Part shown: in pieces, positions 29,905-41,811 of the stretch
Layout: each line of letters starts with the position of its first letter
Position numbering within the stretch: the stretch's first letter is position 1
NCBI GenBank assembly: GCA_963575745.1
Contig: CAUYUJ010011159.1
Span: 62,001 to 126,000 of the forward strand
DNA: 64,000 nucleotides
Reading direction: 5' to 3'
Origin: Prorocentrum cordatum
Taxonomy: Eukaryota > Sar > Dinophyceae > Prorocentrales > Prorocentraceae
Made by a program: the position numbers and the translations under genes
The notes under the pieces: model-generated
Seen by the model: the letters and a program-made list of their open reading frames with translations, nothing else
The model's database searches: none
Told to the model about the DNA's origin: nothing

Positions 29905-32418
29905 ATGACTCACTTACTTATTATGATTCTTACTGCAGCTTGCGCATGCAATGTAATTCAGGTGGTCGGCGTTCACGCCAACAAGAGAAGACCGAAACAT
30001 GGGCGCAGGGGCCATGGACGCAGGAGCACGTCCATGAGAGCCATGCCGAGCCCTGAAGATTTGTTTAATAATTGGTTGGATACTCGTGTTGACGATGTGA
30101 TGCTCCCCCCAAATGACACTGGGGGACTCTCCACATCTGAGACCACTCCTGGGATGCTTCCCCCAGATGACAGTGGTTTTGCCTCGGCCGCTCATGGTGA
30201 TGGTGTTCCGGCCGCGCCTTCGCAGTTGCCTAGTGGTGCCTGTGGTCCGATCTTAGTTGTCTACCTGACATATGGCAACCAAAAACCTACCAAGACGCTT
30301 GCGGAGGTTCAGGGCTTCTTCTGGAACGTTCCAACTACAACTTGTTTGACGAATTTCAACAGTATCCCTCCGTGGGATAGGCCTCAATGTTCTGGCTTCA
30401 ACCACTCTCTTCACCACAATTCTTGGGGGGTGGCTTGGCTTGAATCTGCCGATGTCGATTTCTTCGAGATGGAATCAACTGAAGACCCTGCGAATTGGCT
30501 CCAGGGAGGTTTCCCAGATCTGACTGCAGTTGCAACCAGTGTTCATAGTCAAGCAGCATATCAAACACAGTTCAGCACAAGGGCTTACAAGCATACGATG
30601 GTCATTGGACCTGGGAGCACTTACGCGACCACTGCTTTCTATCCGACCACCGAGTGGTACAGTGGGTTTTCCCAATACTTCGGCAATGCTGTTACTTGGC
30701 AGACGTTCTTTCACGAGATAGGGCACAATTGGGGCCTCAACCATGCAGGAGGATATACTAGCGGGGGTACGTTCCAGGAGTACCAGGATGATGCGATAAT
30801 GGGTTATCAGCGGTCGTGGCGGCCTACAGACACCAACGTTGTTGCGCGCTATAGGCTCGGTTGGATTACAGGGGCCGATATAGTGGAGTTCATTCGGGGG
30901 TCTGATAGCATTGCAGTCAACTTGTCTCCCCTCAATGAGGGGCCGGATGGGTCAGAGTCTTTGCTCATGAAGATCCCATGCGATGAATGCGTAGGAAATG
31001 TTGCGTCGACCACAAGTGTTGGTGCTCTCTACCTTTCCTTCCGTGTGGCCGACGCAGCAAGCTTTTACGGCGTTTCGGCTTCGCACACACAAAGTGGCCT
31101 CTATGACAAATATTCTGGTTCACTTTTGGAATTGGTTGACCGTGTCCATGTGCATTTCCAGCCCGATGTCAGTTCGGCGACTGAGCTTTGGTCCACATTG
31201 GCAGAGGGGGACACTTTCGAAATCTCCAGTAGTACCATGTGGATTCATGTCTGCAGCCTCGATGTCGCGACCTTTGCCAAGGTGAGTGTGTCAGACACGA
31301 GCGCAGCCATGGCGCAGATAGGATGCACGCCAGCACCGACGCTGGCGCCGACGCCAGCACCGACTCCATCACCAACGCCAGTGCCGACGCAAGTTCCGAC
31401 GCCAGCACCGACGCCAGCGCCCACGATGGCACCAACGCCAGAACCGTCGCCAGCGCCGACGCCAGCACCGACGCCAGCACCGACGCCGTCACCGACTTCA
31501 GCGCCGACGCCATCACCGACGCCAGCTCCGACGCAAGTACCCACGTCAGCACCCACGTCAGCGCCGACACCAGCACCAACCCAAGCGCCGACGCCAACAC
31601 CGACGATGGCACCGACGTCAGCGCCGACGCCAGCACCGACGCCAGCGCCAACGCCAGCACCGACGCCAGCGCCGACGCCATCACCGACATCAGCTCCGAC
31701 GCCATCACCGACGCCAGCTCCGACGCAAGTACCGACGCCAGCACCGACGCCATCACCGACGCCATCACCGACGCCTTTACCCACGTCAGCACCGACGTCA
31801 GCGCCGACACCAGCACCAACCCAAGCGCCGACGCCAGCACCGACGCCAGCGCCGACGCCATCACCGACGCCAGCTCCGACGCAAGTACCCACGTCAGCAC
31901 CCACGTCAGCGCCGACACCAGCACCAACCCAAGCGCCGACGCCAACACCGACGATGGCACCGACGTCAGCGCCGACGCCAGCACCGACGCCAGCGCCAAC
32001 GCCAGCACCGACGCCAGCGCCGACGCCATCACCGACATCAGCTCCGACGCCATCACCGACGCCAGCTCCGACGCAAGTACCGACGCCAGCACCGACGCCA
32101 TCACCGACGCCATCACCGACGCCTTTACCCACGTCAGCACCGACGTCAGCGCCGACACCAGCACCAACCCAAGCGCCGACGCCAGCACCGACGCCAGCGC
32201 CGACGCCATCACCGACGCCATCACCGTCGCCAGCACCGACGCCGTCACCGACTTCAGCGCCGACGCCATCACCGACGCCATCACCGACGCCATCACCGAC
32301 GCCATCACCGACAGCAGCGCCGACGTCAGCACCGACGCCATCACGGGGTCTTACGTTTAGTTGGTTCTGTACTTTCCTACAGCAGAGCATTCTGGCACCC
32401 GTTAAAGGGATGCGGTGA
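29905..32418 (+). CDS. Secreted gametolysin-like (M11) zinc metalloprotease with Pro-Thr repeat tail, 5' part
   Basis: A predicted extracellular protease related to gametolysin, the algal cell-wall protease of peptidase family M11. ATG 29905 is chosen because it opens a hydrophobic signal-like stretch ([15 protein letters not shown].., residues 1-25) ending VHA, followed by basic residues. The zinc site is [11 protein letters not shown] (H270, E271, H274, H280), a full metzincin HExxHxxGxxH motif. The likely Met-turn is DAIMGYQ (M299). From about residue 475 the protein is a long [11 protein letters not shown] repeat, common in O-glycosylated wall proteins. The repeat ends at residue 813, where the frame enters the inverted repeat of the inserted segment and adds 24 unrelated residues before TGA. 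The missing end appears to lie at 46248-47369. There are no other introns in 2.4 kb. Confidence 0.88.
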   Translation: MTHLLIMILTAACACNVIQVVGVHANKRRPKHGRRGHGRRSTSMRAMPSPEDLFNNWLDTRVDDVMLPPNDTGGLSTSETTPGMLPPDDSGFASAAHGDGVPAAPSQLPSGACGPILVVYLTYGNQKPTKTLAEVQGFFWNVPTTTCLTNFNSIPPWDRPQCSGFNHSLHHNSWGVAWLESADVDFFEMESTEDPANWLQGGFPDLTAVATSVHSQAAYQTQFSTRAYKHTMVIGPGSTYATTAFYPTTEWYSGFSQYFGNAVTWQTFFHEIGHNWGLNHAGGYTSGGTFQEYQDDAIMGYQRSWRPTDTNVVARYRLGWITGADIVEFIRGSDSIAVNLSPLNEGPDGSESLLMKIPCDECVGNVASTTSVGALYLSFRVADAASFYGVSASHTQSGLYDKYSGSLLELVDRVHVHFQPDVSSATELWSTLAEGDTFEISSSTMWIHVCSLDVATFAKVSVSDTSAAMAQIGCTPAPTLAPTPAPTPSPTPVPTQVPTPAPTPAPTMAPTPEPSPAPTPAPTPAPTPSPTSAPTPSPTPAPTQVPTSAPTSAPTPAPTQAPTPTPTMAPTSAPTPAPTPAPTPAPTPAPTPSPTSAPTPSPTPAPTQVPTPAPTPSPTPSPTPLPTSAPTSAPTPAPTQAPTPAPTPAPTPSPTPAPTQVPTSAPTSAPTPAPTQAPTPTPTMAPTSAPTPAPTPAPTPAPTPAPTPSPTSAPTPSPTPAPTQVPTPAPTPSPTPSPTPLPTSAPTSAPTPAPTQAPTPAPTPAPTPSPTPSPSPAPTPSPTSAPTPSPTPSPTPSPTPSPTAAPTSAPTPSRGLTFSWFCTFLQQSILAPVKGMR
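31324..32343 (+). repeat. Pro-Thr coding repeat (ACGCCAGCACCG)
   Basis: Twelve-bp units encoding T-P-A-P or T-P-S-P, with longer internal duplications. A block of about 360 bp containing ACGCAAGTACCCACGTCAGC recurs near 31531 and 31882. The antisense and third frames are also open for about 380 codons, as artefacts. The same units continue at 46248-46830. Confidence 0.95.
32344..32359 (+). repeat. Left terminal inverted repeat
   Basis: CGGGGTCTTACGTTTA, matching the reverse complement of 46230-46245. It contains the candidate GT donor at 32348-32349. Confidence 0.8.
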
Positions 32419-32436
32419 AGCAGCAGGAGGAAGAAT

Positions 32437-33420
32437 ATGGATGATCTTGACGGTGCTGACCATACCGACGATGATGATGAGGAGGTGGAGGAGGGCGAGT
32501 ACGAGGAGGATGAGGAGGATGAGGAGGAGGAGGAGGAGGAAGAGGAGGAGGAGGAAGACGAGGAAGGGGTGGAGAAGCAACGGGGTGAGGTAGGAGCGGG
32601 GTTGGGTGCTTTCGTGTCACAGTCAGACAGACAAATATGGGAACTTCTCGTTTGTTGCCGTTCAATAGGTCCTGTCTTGGAATGTCCCCGGGTCGCCTGG
32701 CATGTGCCGGGGGGCAGTGCTGCGGTAAGAACGAATGCCGCCCGAGGGGCCCCCGCGCCGAGACATTCTCAACCAATTGAGGTGGTTCCGCCCGTTTTGC
32801 ATGAGACATCCTCGCAAGTCTGCGTTCCGATACGACCGGGTTTGAGATGGTCCAGTCCATTTCGCTTGAGACATCCTGGCAGTTCCCGCCTCTCCTTCTC
32901 CCCGTCCACGCCCCTCTTTACCTGTCCTCCTCCTTCTCCTCCTCCTCCTCATCCTCATCCTCCTCCTCCTCCTCCTCCTCCTCCTCCTCCTCTCCCTTCT
33001 GCCAGCGCCCTTGGGATCTTGGCGGGGACGTCGAACTTGCGACCGGCCAAAGGAGGAGGCGGCGGAGTCGGGCGCATTCGCGTCATATACGTGTGCGTAG
33101 CCCGCCCTCACAGATCAAGGCGAGCCTGGTCGACGTAATACTTTTTTGCTGCATAGTGTCAACCAATATTTTCAGTCCGCTCTCAATCGGAAAACGTTCG
33201 CGAACATCGAGCGCGGGTTTTGTGGATCCCGGGGGGGGCAATGGACCAGAAGGAGGGGGTGGAAGGGGGCCGTCTGTCATATTTGCCACATGCCCCGTGT
33301 TTTGTAGAGGATGAGGTTAAAGAAGAGGAGGAGGAGGAGGAGGAGGAGGAGGAGGAGGAGGAGGAGGAGGAGGAGGAGGAGGAGGAGGAGGAGGAGGAGA
33401 GGGAGGACGGTCCCGGGGAA
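32437..33420. other. Low-complexity (GAG)n and (CTC)n tracts with 65-bp family fragments
   Basis: GAG/GAT triplets at 32460-32575, CTC triplets at 32930-33000 and GAG triplets at 33318-33412. Between them 32784-32890 holds copies of 'GAGACATCCTCGCAAGTC' and 'CTTGAGACATCCTGGC', members of the 5480-6175 family. No gene seen. Confidence 0.6.
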
Positions 33421-34779
33421 GGACTCTTGTGGATGATGAAGGAGGAAAGAGTTCAGTGGGGGATTGAAAATAAAAAGCAAACCAGGGGTGGGCGCGTGCC
33501 TTTAAAATTCGTGTTCTCGAAGGGGGGAAATCCTCGCAAAATTCGCAAACATTGTTTTTTTTGCCTCTTCTGGAGATTGACGCTGGGGACCACATTGGTT
33601 TGCCAGAGTTTAGAGTTTTCGTGCAGTGATGCAGAACAGAGGGTTTTGCCAGGACGTCGCCACTGAAATGCACGCTCGCGCGCGCCACGCCGCAGGCACA
33701 CCATGGGGGCACTTCCAGCGCACTAGGCACAAAAGCGCGCCGACGCGCATAAACACGTGGAGCCACTTATGTGATTTGTACGAGACGTCTGTATGTTTTC
33801 GGTGTGTTGGCGGTGCTCGTTTTGCAGGTTAGCGCGGGGGGATTAGTTTCATTCTTATCAAGGGAAAGACAACCGCTTCCCCCCAAGCCAGCCTGCAAAA
33901 GAAACCCTGCCAACACACCAGCAAACATGCAAACAGGTAGCATAAGTGGCGCAAGTGCTTTCACGTGTTCATGCGTGTCGTTGCGGTTTTGTGGCCTGTG
34001 TGCTGGTGGTTTGCCCGCGGTGTGCGTGCGATGCGGTTTCGGAAAAATCGGCGCTGTAATATTTTTCGGGGTTGTTCTCATGAAGCCAAAAGAGATGCAA
34101 TCCAAGAAATCCTTTCCGCTCTGGCCGAGGAGTGGTTTTCGGACGCTCCCGGAGGCCGATAAACACCCCATCTTGAATGCCATATGGTGCTCTAGCACGT
34201 GGCGCTTGGTCCAGGAAAAACGCCCATTCCATAAGGAATGTGAGGGTTCACGTTTTTTGTTGATCTTCTTGTACACCTGTATTCCTTATTTAGGCTATCC
34301 ACTGCCAACTTGGAGACCAGATTGTGCTCGAGCACGCGGCGCCGGGTCCAGCAGAAGGCTCAATTCGATAGAGGAATCTGCGGGTTCAGGTCATATGTTT
34401 AGTTTCATAAGGGGAACCTGCGGGTTCAAGTTTTTTGTTGAACTTGCTGTTTCGCTTGTGTTCCTTCCTTGGGCTATCATGTGCCATCCTGGGGGCTACT
34501 CTGTGCTCAACTGCTGCGCGCAGTTCTCTGCACAATGGTTGATTACATAAGGGAATCTGCGGTTCACTGGAAAAAAAGGCAAAAACATGAGGGAATCTGC
34601 GGGCTCAGGGTTTTTGCATAATGTGTGTTGTTTGTTTTCCTTGGTTTGCCTACTCGGGCTATCCCGTGCAATATTGGATCCTATTTTGTGTCATCTTGAA
34701 TGCCTCAGGATGCTATCAGGAGGGCCCCAAGATGGCCCTGTGTTTCGCGCTCGGCGCTGCTCGCGCTTCGCAGTGCGCA
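33421..34779. other. No gene seen; diverged tandem repeats (34225-34640)
   Basis: 'AAGGGAATCTGCGGGTTCA' variants occur at 34231, 34366, 34404, 34547 and 34590, some followed by 'GTTTTTTGTTGAACTTGC' and GGGCTATC. A 259-codon frame at 33771-34550 spans these repeats and is Cys/Phe-rich with no recognised domain; I do not call it a gene. Confidence 0.5.
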
Positions 34780-34797
34780 GTAGACATTTTGGCTCAA
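34780..34797 (+). other. Relict dinoflagellate spliced leader
   Basis: GTAGACATTTTGGCTCAA matches 17 of 18 bases of the dinoflagellate spliced-leader exon (GTAGCCATTTTGGCTCAA), which trans-splicing adds only to mRNAs. Its presence in genomic DNA immediately before an ATG is the mark of a reverse-transcribed, re-integrated mRNA. Confidence 0.8.
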
Positions 34798-37700
34798 TGT
34801 CCTCACGGGCGTCTCAGGTAGCCACTGCCTTGCGAGACCCTTTGGCTGACCCTGCTTCTCTGGAGCAGGCTTTCCGCCATGCGCAAGAGCTGACGTCTGC
34901 GTGCGCGTCGCTCGATGCGTTGAGACAGCTGCTGGTGCATGAGTCGCTGGGTAACGCATTGAATTACTTTTCCAACAGGGTTGATTTGCCAGGCCACTTG
35001 CAGGAGCAAGCGAAATGCTTTATCAAAGAGGTTCCTAGGAATGCCCGGCAGCGGGGGCAACGAGCAGCGCCTCGTGCTGCGGCGCCCGTGCCCTGCGACA
35101 TCCAGGTCTCTTCTCCGTCATCGCCGGTCGTTGAGATCGCATGTCCCGAAGCCCCGCAGCCCTGCAGAGTCGCCAGATTGCGATGTGGATGAGCCCCCCC
35201 ATCCAGGGGAAAGCGACGTTGAAGTCGAGATGCCAGCTGGCCCAGGCAGCGCAGAGGAGCCGACCGGAGCAGCTGCTACTGCGACCGCATCTGTTTTTGA
35301 AGCTCCCGGGGAAGTCGCACCTGGGCGAAAGTTGCGGATGCCGACCCAAAGGGGTTGCCCAATGCACCCGCAGGCTGCCAAAGTATTGAGCGACGCTGCG
35401 GAGGTATTGAACCACTTATTGTCTGACGGGCCCGTAACCCAAGGCACCAAACGTGCAAAGCGCAAGCGGACAGCTGAGCTACGGGAGGCATCCTCCCGCG
35501 AGCTCCTTGCAGAGTTAGCTGGGGGACTCTATCTTCCACGGGGTTGCGCAAAGGGCGCTGGGTTGTCGCATAAGTTTGTCTCTGGATTGACATGCGTCCC
35601 ACCCTGGACTGCTCAAGACCTCCACCGGCTCTATTCTTCTGGTTTTCATGCCCCTCAGGCCATCGACCCAGACGCCGAAGAAGAAACGCCGATGACCGAT
35701 GTTTCCCAGACTGCTCGCACAGCTGTTGGCCGGGCGATCGCGTCCGCCGCAGTGGACGGGCGTTCCAGATATTCCGTCGTCGAGGAGCTTAATCTGTTGA
35801 GATTGAGCGGCTGTTCATTGGGAGCCAAGTTGTTGAATGCCAAGTTCGTGGAAGCTTTTGAGCATTGTTTGGCCCGTGTTGCGCGGTGCGAGCTCGCTGA
35901 CATCCTCGTTGCGGAAGTTTCTTCGATTGGCATCAGGTCAGACTTTTGCTTGTTCGCCGATTCTGGCATTATCGGCAAGCTATTCAAGAGCGCCCGAGCC
36001 ACAGTGCTGATCATTGGGGCGACCGTGGCAACGCCAACGCACCCCACCGACGACGTTAGTTCGAGCTTGCTCGGGGCCCCACCCGAGGGGCACGACGGCG
36101 GGGGCAACGCGCTGCATCTTCGCACGGCGCGATGCTTGGATGAGACTCCGTCGAAGATCACCGCGGGGGCCGTGAGGTCATCTTTGGCAGTCGCGGGCGT
36201 CGACGGCCAATGCGCAGCAGGTGAGGCGAGCAAGCGTGGCCCCATGGATGCTTTTTCCCGCTTGTTCACTGGAATTGGCCGAGCTCCTCGTGTGCACTGG
36301 GATCGTGTCCATCGCGTCGACCATGCGGGTGTGAATGCTATAAAGGCATGCGTGACTGCTTGGAACTTCATGGCGTTCTTGCGCGATTTGGAGTCGACGT
36401 TCGGTTGGGGCCAAGGGCGCCAGCTGCATCGGGGCGTGAACGATGCTTTAGATGCGCCCCAGTTGTCGCGCAAATATCCAGGTGGAGTTCGCAGGTTTAC
36501 ATGCCTCACAGAGACGGCCCGCAGATTTCTGTTGAAGTTCAAGTCGTGGGCGCGGACGGTCGATGCCATGAAACGACACAGGGAGGAGGAAAAGCGAGGG
36601 GCCCATAATCTGGAGTGGTGGAGTGACTTCACGTTGCGCGCACCAGACCTCACGACTATCATTTTCGCAATTCTCATGGATGGGGCTTTGCGCGCGTCGG
36701 GTTCCTGCGCTCGGCTCGCGCAAGAGACCTCTCTGTTGCCGTCGCGGAAGGCGCGCGGCGCCGCATCCTTAATGTGCGCATTTCAAAGGATGTTGGGTGC
36801 CAGATCCGCGATCGCACAGTTTCGCGACCTCATCATGTTGCTGATGGGGTACGTTGACAATGACGATATTGAGAGGTTTGTTTTCTGCTGGGCCCTGTAC
36901 AAATGGGGTTACCTGTTTCCAATGCTCACCAGGCGGTTGGCAGGCGCTCTAGCGCGCGGCACGATCGACGACGAGGACGCGTTGCTCGACCGCCCAGGAC
37001 ACGTTCCGGGCCAGGAGGAGTGGATGGAGGTCCACGCAGCCTGCCAGTGCGGCAGCAGGAAGCGGACAGATCCACGTCGCGCGTGGGTTAGTTGTGGGAA
37101 GTATCGCGTCCTCGCGCCCACTTGGGTTGCGCAGCACAAACGTCTGACTCTGTCTGCCGCGTTGGATCAGGCGCCCACCCGGCGGCAGTGCGTCGGGCGA
37201 ATGCGCCCGCCGGCAAATCGACATTGCCGAGTCCGGGCTCCTGCGTGGGCATTGGCAAAGATCAAGACTGCCCTAGCCGAGTTTGACGCTTTTGTTGCAA
37301 ATCTGGTTTCCGAGTTTGAATTCTACCAGGGTGATGGGGGCGCCACCCGAGCTACCAAACACTTATTCGACGCTGTTGCCATTTGTTTTTCGCCGGAGAG
37401 CATGTCGGCCGAGGTATCCGACGGCGGCGCGACGGCTTTGGGCGAGGTATACGAGGTGCTCCGCCCAGAGTTAGAGCATGCGCTCTGGCCAGCGGCCACA
37501 GTGGAATGGCCTTAGCTTCGTCGGCAGCGGCCTGCTTTCGGTGGCATTGCCGACCAGTGCAGAACCTTCTGCAGCATATTGCAAGCCCGCAGGCGCCGAC
37601 GCCACTCCTGCAACGCGGTGACTCGGCGGGCAGTTATTGGCTCAAGGTGGGCGATTACTGCGTCGTGGACCTGCGGGCGTTGATGACTACCCTAGGCGCG

Positions 37701-38540
37701 GTTTGGCGCGGCGCCAGGGGGCTCCTTGCAAAGCCTGAGATTATCCGCGCCATCGCTTGTGTCGGCGGCCTGCGCGCAGCCTGGTGCAGCAGGGCAAGCT
37801 TGTTGGCCCCGAGGCCGCAGTCGGTCCCGGAGTGCTTGCGGGCCCATTGCGGGCCGCCTTCGACGTCATGGCGGAAGGGCTCCATAGGCCATGTCCGTGT
37901 ACGTGGCCAGTCGGTCCGACCAGTTGTTGTTGTGGACATGGAGATTCGTGTTGACCACCAGTTGTTTTGCGAGACTCTTGAGACAGACAAATCCCTATCG
38001 TTGCATTGCTGGCACGTTGTCCGGCTGTGGTACCGCAGCCGGATGATCTTCAATGATTCTGAAGCGCGGGCGGAGAGTTGGCGCGGTTCTTTGTCTGGCT
38101 TGTGGGACCCAGTCCAAGGCTTATCCACGGCGGCTTTGAGCGATCGGCTCTGTTTGAAATTGGCGGGCTTGAAAGGCAACGGACAGGATGACCACGTGAT
38201 CGCTTCGGCGTGGGGCATGATCTCCTCCGACACCTTCCACCGCTCAGGGAAGCAACTGCCTGATGAGTTGCTAGAGCGGCGCTTTCACTGCGCACCTCAC
38301 ACAGTAGGTCTGCTCGGCATGGGAAGGAGGGAGGTCCGAAGCTCTGAGGAATTCGGCGGGCCTCGCACCGCGACGTGGTGGTATGAACAGGCGAGGGAGC
38401 GTCGCTTGCGTTTGGACATCGATCCGTTATCGAAAGCCGACCGACGGACGGTGTTGAGCAAAGCTACCCGGGGGTCTCTGCGAGCCATGCCTTTCACGCA
38501 GAAGGCTCGTAGTCGTTTTAAGATCATGGCCCCTTTCTGA
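34797..38540 (+). pseudogene. Unknown ~1,250-residue protein behind a relict spliced leader; two frame changes
   Basis: ATG 34797 (MSSRASQVATALRDPLADPA) overlaps the last base of the relict leader. The frame is open to 35192; near 35160 protein-like sequence passes by +1 to a frame open to 37515, and near 37500 to a third open to 38540 (ends RFKIMAPF). The first segment is helical. The middle has a Pro/Glu-rich patch and then globular sequence with FCLFADSGIIGKLF, WDRVHRVDHAGVNAI and a Cys pair (ACQCGSRK). The last has CVVDLRALMTTLG and LCLKLAGLKGNGQDDHVI. I recognise no family. The frame changes could be decay, sequencing indels or short introns. It lies inside the TIR-bounded segment and is its largest frame. 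Confidence 0.55.
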
Positions 38541-39242
38541 GTAGATGCTTCGCTTAAGGGCGTGGCAGCAGCGAAGGCGGGGGCAGGGGCAGGCTGCCCC
38601 CCGCCCAATGTCCAAAACCAAACGTGGCCGACACGTCAGACTTGTTATCAATCATCCATCGTCGTCGCCATCCAGTGCCCAGCGCAATGCCAGTTGCACT
38701 CTCATCGTGCCGGCACAAAGGAAACGTATGAGAGCAGTCAGAAAGTGCAGGAAACATTGCAAGGGGTGGAGGAGGAGGAGGACGACGAGGAGGAGGAGGA
38801 GGAGGAGGGAGAAGGGGATACGGGTATACAGCTGCATATTCGTCGTTGTCTCGGCTGCCCCCTCCTTGTCTTGAACAGTTGGGGCTCTCCAGCGGCCATC
38901 GTCGAGCCAGCTTGCGGTCGTGTCCGTCCCCCCTCGTGAGGTGCATGAACCTGTATATGTCCATGTGTATGTTTATGTGCATGTTCGGAATAGAACTACG
39001 TATCTGATGTGAAGGGCATCGTCCTCTGCCGCCGGCCCCCTCTCTGGTTGTCTAGGTTGTTGCGTTGATCGGGTTGGTTGGCTCTTAGGCTGGCTGATTA
39101 CAGGAGTTGGAACTCGGCTGGCTGGCCGCGTGCGCAGATGGATACTTACCAGACTGATTGGGTCTTTGGTTGGCTGGCTGGCAGGTTGGCAGGTTGGTTG
39201 GATCATGGGCGCAATGCGCGCCACGACGACGCACAAGGCGAG
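38541..39242. other. No gene seen; short GAG tract and GGCTGGCTGGCAGG-like repeats
   Basis: A GAG/GAC tract lies at 38768-38812. At 39085-39215 'GGCTGGCTGGC' and 'GGCAGGTTGGCAGGTTGG' form a short degenerate array. No credible frame. Confidence 0.5.
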
Positions 39243-39770
39243 TCCGAGGTCGAAGGGGGGTTCGAAGCCCCTTGAAATCAGGTTTCAGGCTGAACCTGGC
39301 GAGCGCCACGACGACTGCAGATGACGAGTCCGAGCTCGGACTTGTCATTTGCAGTCGTCGTGGCGCTCGCCAGGTTCAGCCTGAACCTAGATTTCAGGGA
39401 GCTCCGAACCCCCCCTCCGAGCTCGGCATTGTCCTTTGCTGTCGTCGTGGCGCTCGCCAGGTTCAGCCTGAACCCTGATTTCAGGGAGCTCCGAACCCCC
39501 CCTCCGAGGTCGGACTTGTCCTTTGCTGTCGTCGTGGCGCTCGCCGGGTTCAGCCTGAACCCTGATTTCAGGGGGATCGGACCCCCCCCCGAGCTTGGAC
39601 TTGTCCTTTGCTGTCGTCGTGGCGCTCGCCAGGTTCAGCCTGAACCCTGATTTCAGGGAGTTCCGAACCCTCCCTCGATTTCGGACGTTTCCTTTACATC
39701 GTCGTGGCGCTCGCCAGGTTCAGCCTGAACCTTGATTTCAGGGAGCTCCGAGAGCTCCCCCCGAGCTCAG
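39243..39770. repeat. ~90-bp perfect-type palindrome heading an 85-87-bp tandem array
   Basis: Arms 39243-39334 and 39335-39427 are reverse complements with few mismatches and no loop (centre CCGAGCTCGG). The right arm is the first of five direct copies, marked by GTCGTCGTGGCGCTCGCC at 39354, 39441, 39528, 39613 and 39698. Each copy carries an inner 17-bp palindrome, AGGTTCAGCCTGAACCT. Confidence 0.9.
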
Positions 39771-40448
39771 CCTGTGTGCGTGTTTTGTGCGTGTGTGCGT
39801 GTATAAGTATGTACGTTTGTGTGCGCCTTCTCGTGCGTGCGTGCGTGTCGATTTGTGTTTAGTTGCATGTGTATATGTATATTTGTATGGTGTGTGTGCG
39901 CGCGTGTGTGAGAGAGAGAGAGAGCGCGCGTGAGGGAGTGTGCGCGTGCTTGCAAGAATATGTGCGCGATTGTCCGCGAGACACTCTGTGGGCCATTTCT
40001 ATGCCCCGGTGGCAACCGAAGACAAGAGCTTTTGGAAGGGGGCCCCCACGTTGCCCACGATGTCCGGACTCCCCGGTCAAGGAGGGATAAAAGCTCTTAT
40101 TGTATTCTTGACGCTTCGCGTACTCCCCCAGCCCATCCAGAACCGATCGTTTGACGACGTGCCCTCGTCATGGAAGTTGAGGTGCATGCAGTTATTGAAG
40201 AACAGATAGGTGAGGCACCGATTACCCCGAAACTTTGTTCTTCAAAGATCTGGCTTTTCGGGGCATGTGACAGGTCATCTTGAGTAATACTGAAATCTAT
40301 TGGGCCGCGGTGGGCCCCGAAAGGGAACGCAAGGGGTGACAAAGAGGGTCGGACGATCACACTTCGAAGCCACCACGCCCTAAAGGCTGGAAGTTGTATA
40401 ATGATAAACTGCGCAACCTCATTACATGGGAAACTTTTTCGATTGCAG
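39771..40448. other. No gene seen; GT/GA microsatellites
   Basis: TG-rich sequence (39775-39905), then (GA)n at 39909-39923. I see nothing recognisable in the rest up to 40448. Confidence 0.5.
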
Positions 40449-40526
40449 TTTTGGCTCAATACCTTGTTCGATTGCTGCTATATTTCAGCAGCGCCGGGCA
40501 CTTGGAGCCGCCAGGTTGGCAACAAC

Positions 40527-41667
40527 ATGACAGCCCCAGATATAGTCGACCACGGCTTTCGAGTGAAGCTAGATGAGATGTCCCTCGATGATTCTTCCGG
40601 GTGGAGGGCCGCGCAGGCGGGCGTGGTTCGAGAGTTTTGCAGTTCGTTTCAGAGCACTTACATGGCGACGTTGCATCATCCCCCTCGGCTCCTGGCCAGG
40701 TCAACAAAGTCGCCGTTGGACCTGATGATGGACTCAACTAGGAAGTACATGTTCGACGACGGCAAAAACACCATCAAGGCCCTGATGCAATTAAAAGCAG
40801 AGCACGCGGCAGGCACGCTAGGGCCATGCTGCGAGAAATTGACGCAAGTGTTGGTGTCAGGCGAGCTCGTTGTGCAAGCGGTGCACTGCCCATCCGGTGA
40901 CACTCGAGAGGTTCGCCTTCAATGCGCATGCTCACGATGAGGAAAACAACACGTTCTTGCCGACCACGGTAGCCACGAAAATCAAGCTCATCAAGTCCAT
41001 CAAGGCCACAGTTCCCGGTGGCGAATGGAACTTTGTGCAGACTTGGCTCGAAAGGATATACGGCATTGCCAAACCTTTCTCCATCAAGCGGACGATCACG
41101 ACTGCCAAGTGCGTGAGCGACCGCGTTGTGGAGTTTATCGACGAGAGGGCTGCCAGGTTTGGCGCACAACACGGCATTACAGCGGGCTACATTCTCGGGA
41201 ACGACTACTTTTGCGCCATTGATTCTAAAAAGCAGAGTGCCAGACTCAGCGATGAGGAGCAGCTCGTGGCAATCACAGTTATGGCGAAGGTACTCGGCGA
41301 TGGCGCCAGCCTCACGATCGGTTCTTTTCAGGAAACGGCACGTCGGCCAATTAAGTTCGCTTGCGTGTGGGTGAAGCACGCTACCAACCAATACTCGGAC
41401 GTGTTGAGCACCACGGATGGCAACTCCATGAAGGGCGCCATCGACCGCGCCCGGACCATTCTGTTCATGAGCGATGGTTCGAGGGCCAAGGCCCGCAATT
41501 TGTCAAAAAGACATGTTTCCTTTTTTTTGTTGCTGTTTTTTTCTTTCTCCTGCCCCACTCTCTCCGACCGCGCCGCTGACAGAATGCAAACATCTAGCTG
41601 CTCATGCCCGACAGCTCCGCTGACGGGAAGAAAGCACCTAGCTGTTTATACCCGACAGCTCCGCTGA
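40527..41667 (+). pseudogene. Unknown protein, one frame change
   Basis: ATG 40527 (MTAPDIVDHGFRVKLDEMSL) opens a frame to 40940. Near 40905 protein-like sequence passes by +1 to a frame reading HDEENNTFLPTTVATKIKLI through VTVMAKVLG-like text to about 41505, and then runs into the 44-bp repeat before stopping at 41667. TTTTGGCTCAA at 40449-40459 matches the last 11 bases of the spliced leader core, a weak relict candidate. No domain recognised. It is the second large frame of the TIR-bounded segment. Confidence 0.45.
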
Positions 41668-41811
41668 CGGAAAGCAAGCATCTAGCTGTTTATACCCGAC
41701 AATTCCGATGACCGGAAAAAAGCACCTAGCTGTTTATACCCGGCAGCCCCGCTGACGGCAAGCAAGCATCTAGCTGTTTATACCCGACAACTCCGATGAC
41801 AGGAGGCAAAA
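41566..41811 (+). repeat. 44-bp tandem repeat, five copies
   Basis: CTAGCTG recurs at 41594, 41638, 41682, 41726 and 41770, spaced exactly 44 bp. Each is followed by TTTATACCCGACA and TCCG(C/A)TGAC. Adjacent units alternate in AAGCAAGCAT versus AAAAAAGCAC endings, suggesting growth by two-unit steps. Confidence 0.95.

Noticed and set aside
31169-32390. Three ~380-codon frames (Ser/Val/Ala, Asp/Ala/Ser and Gly/Val/Asp repeats) overlapping the protease tail
   Set aside because: They are shadows of the 12-bp Pro-Thr coding repeat in other frames.
34797-38540. hAT-type transposase
   Set aside because: The WDRVHRVDHAGVNAI stretch vaguely recalls a hAT insertion-domain block, but no catalytic Asp/Asp/Glu pattern or C-terminal dimerisation motif could be found.
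41566-41811. Regular 44-bp spacing considered as a CRISPR array
   Set aside because: Units are adjacent direct repeats with no unique spacers, in a eukaryotic genome without cas genes.
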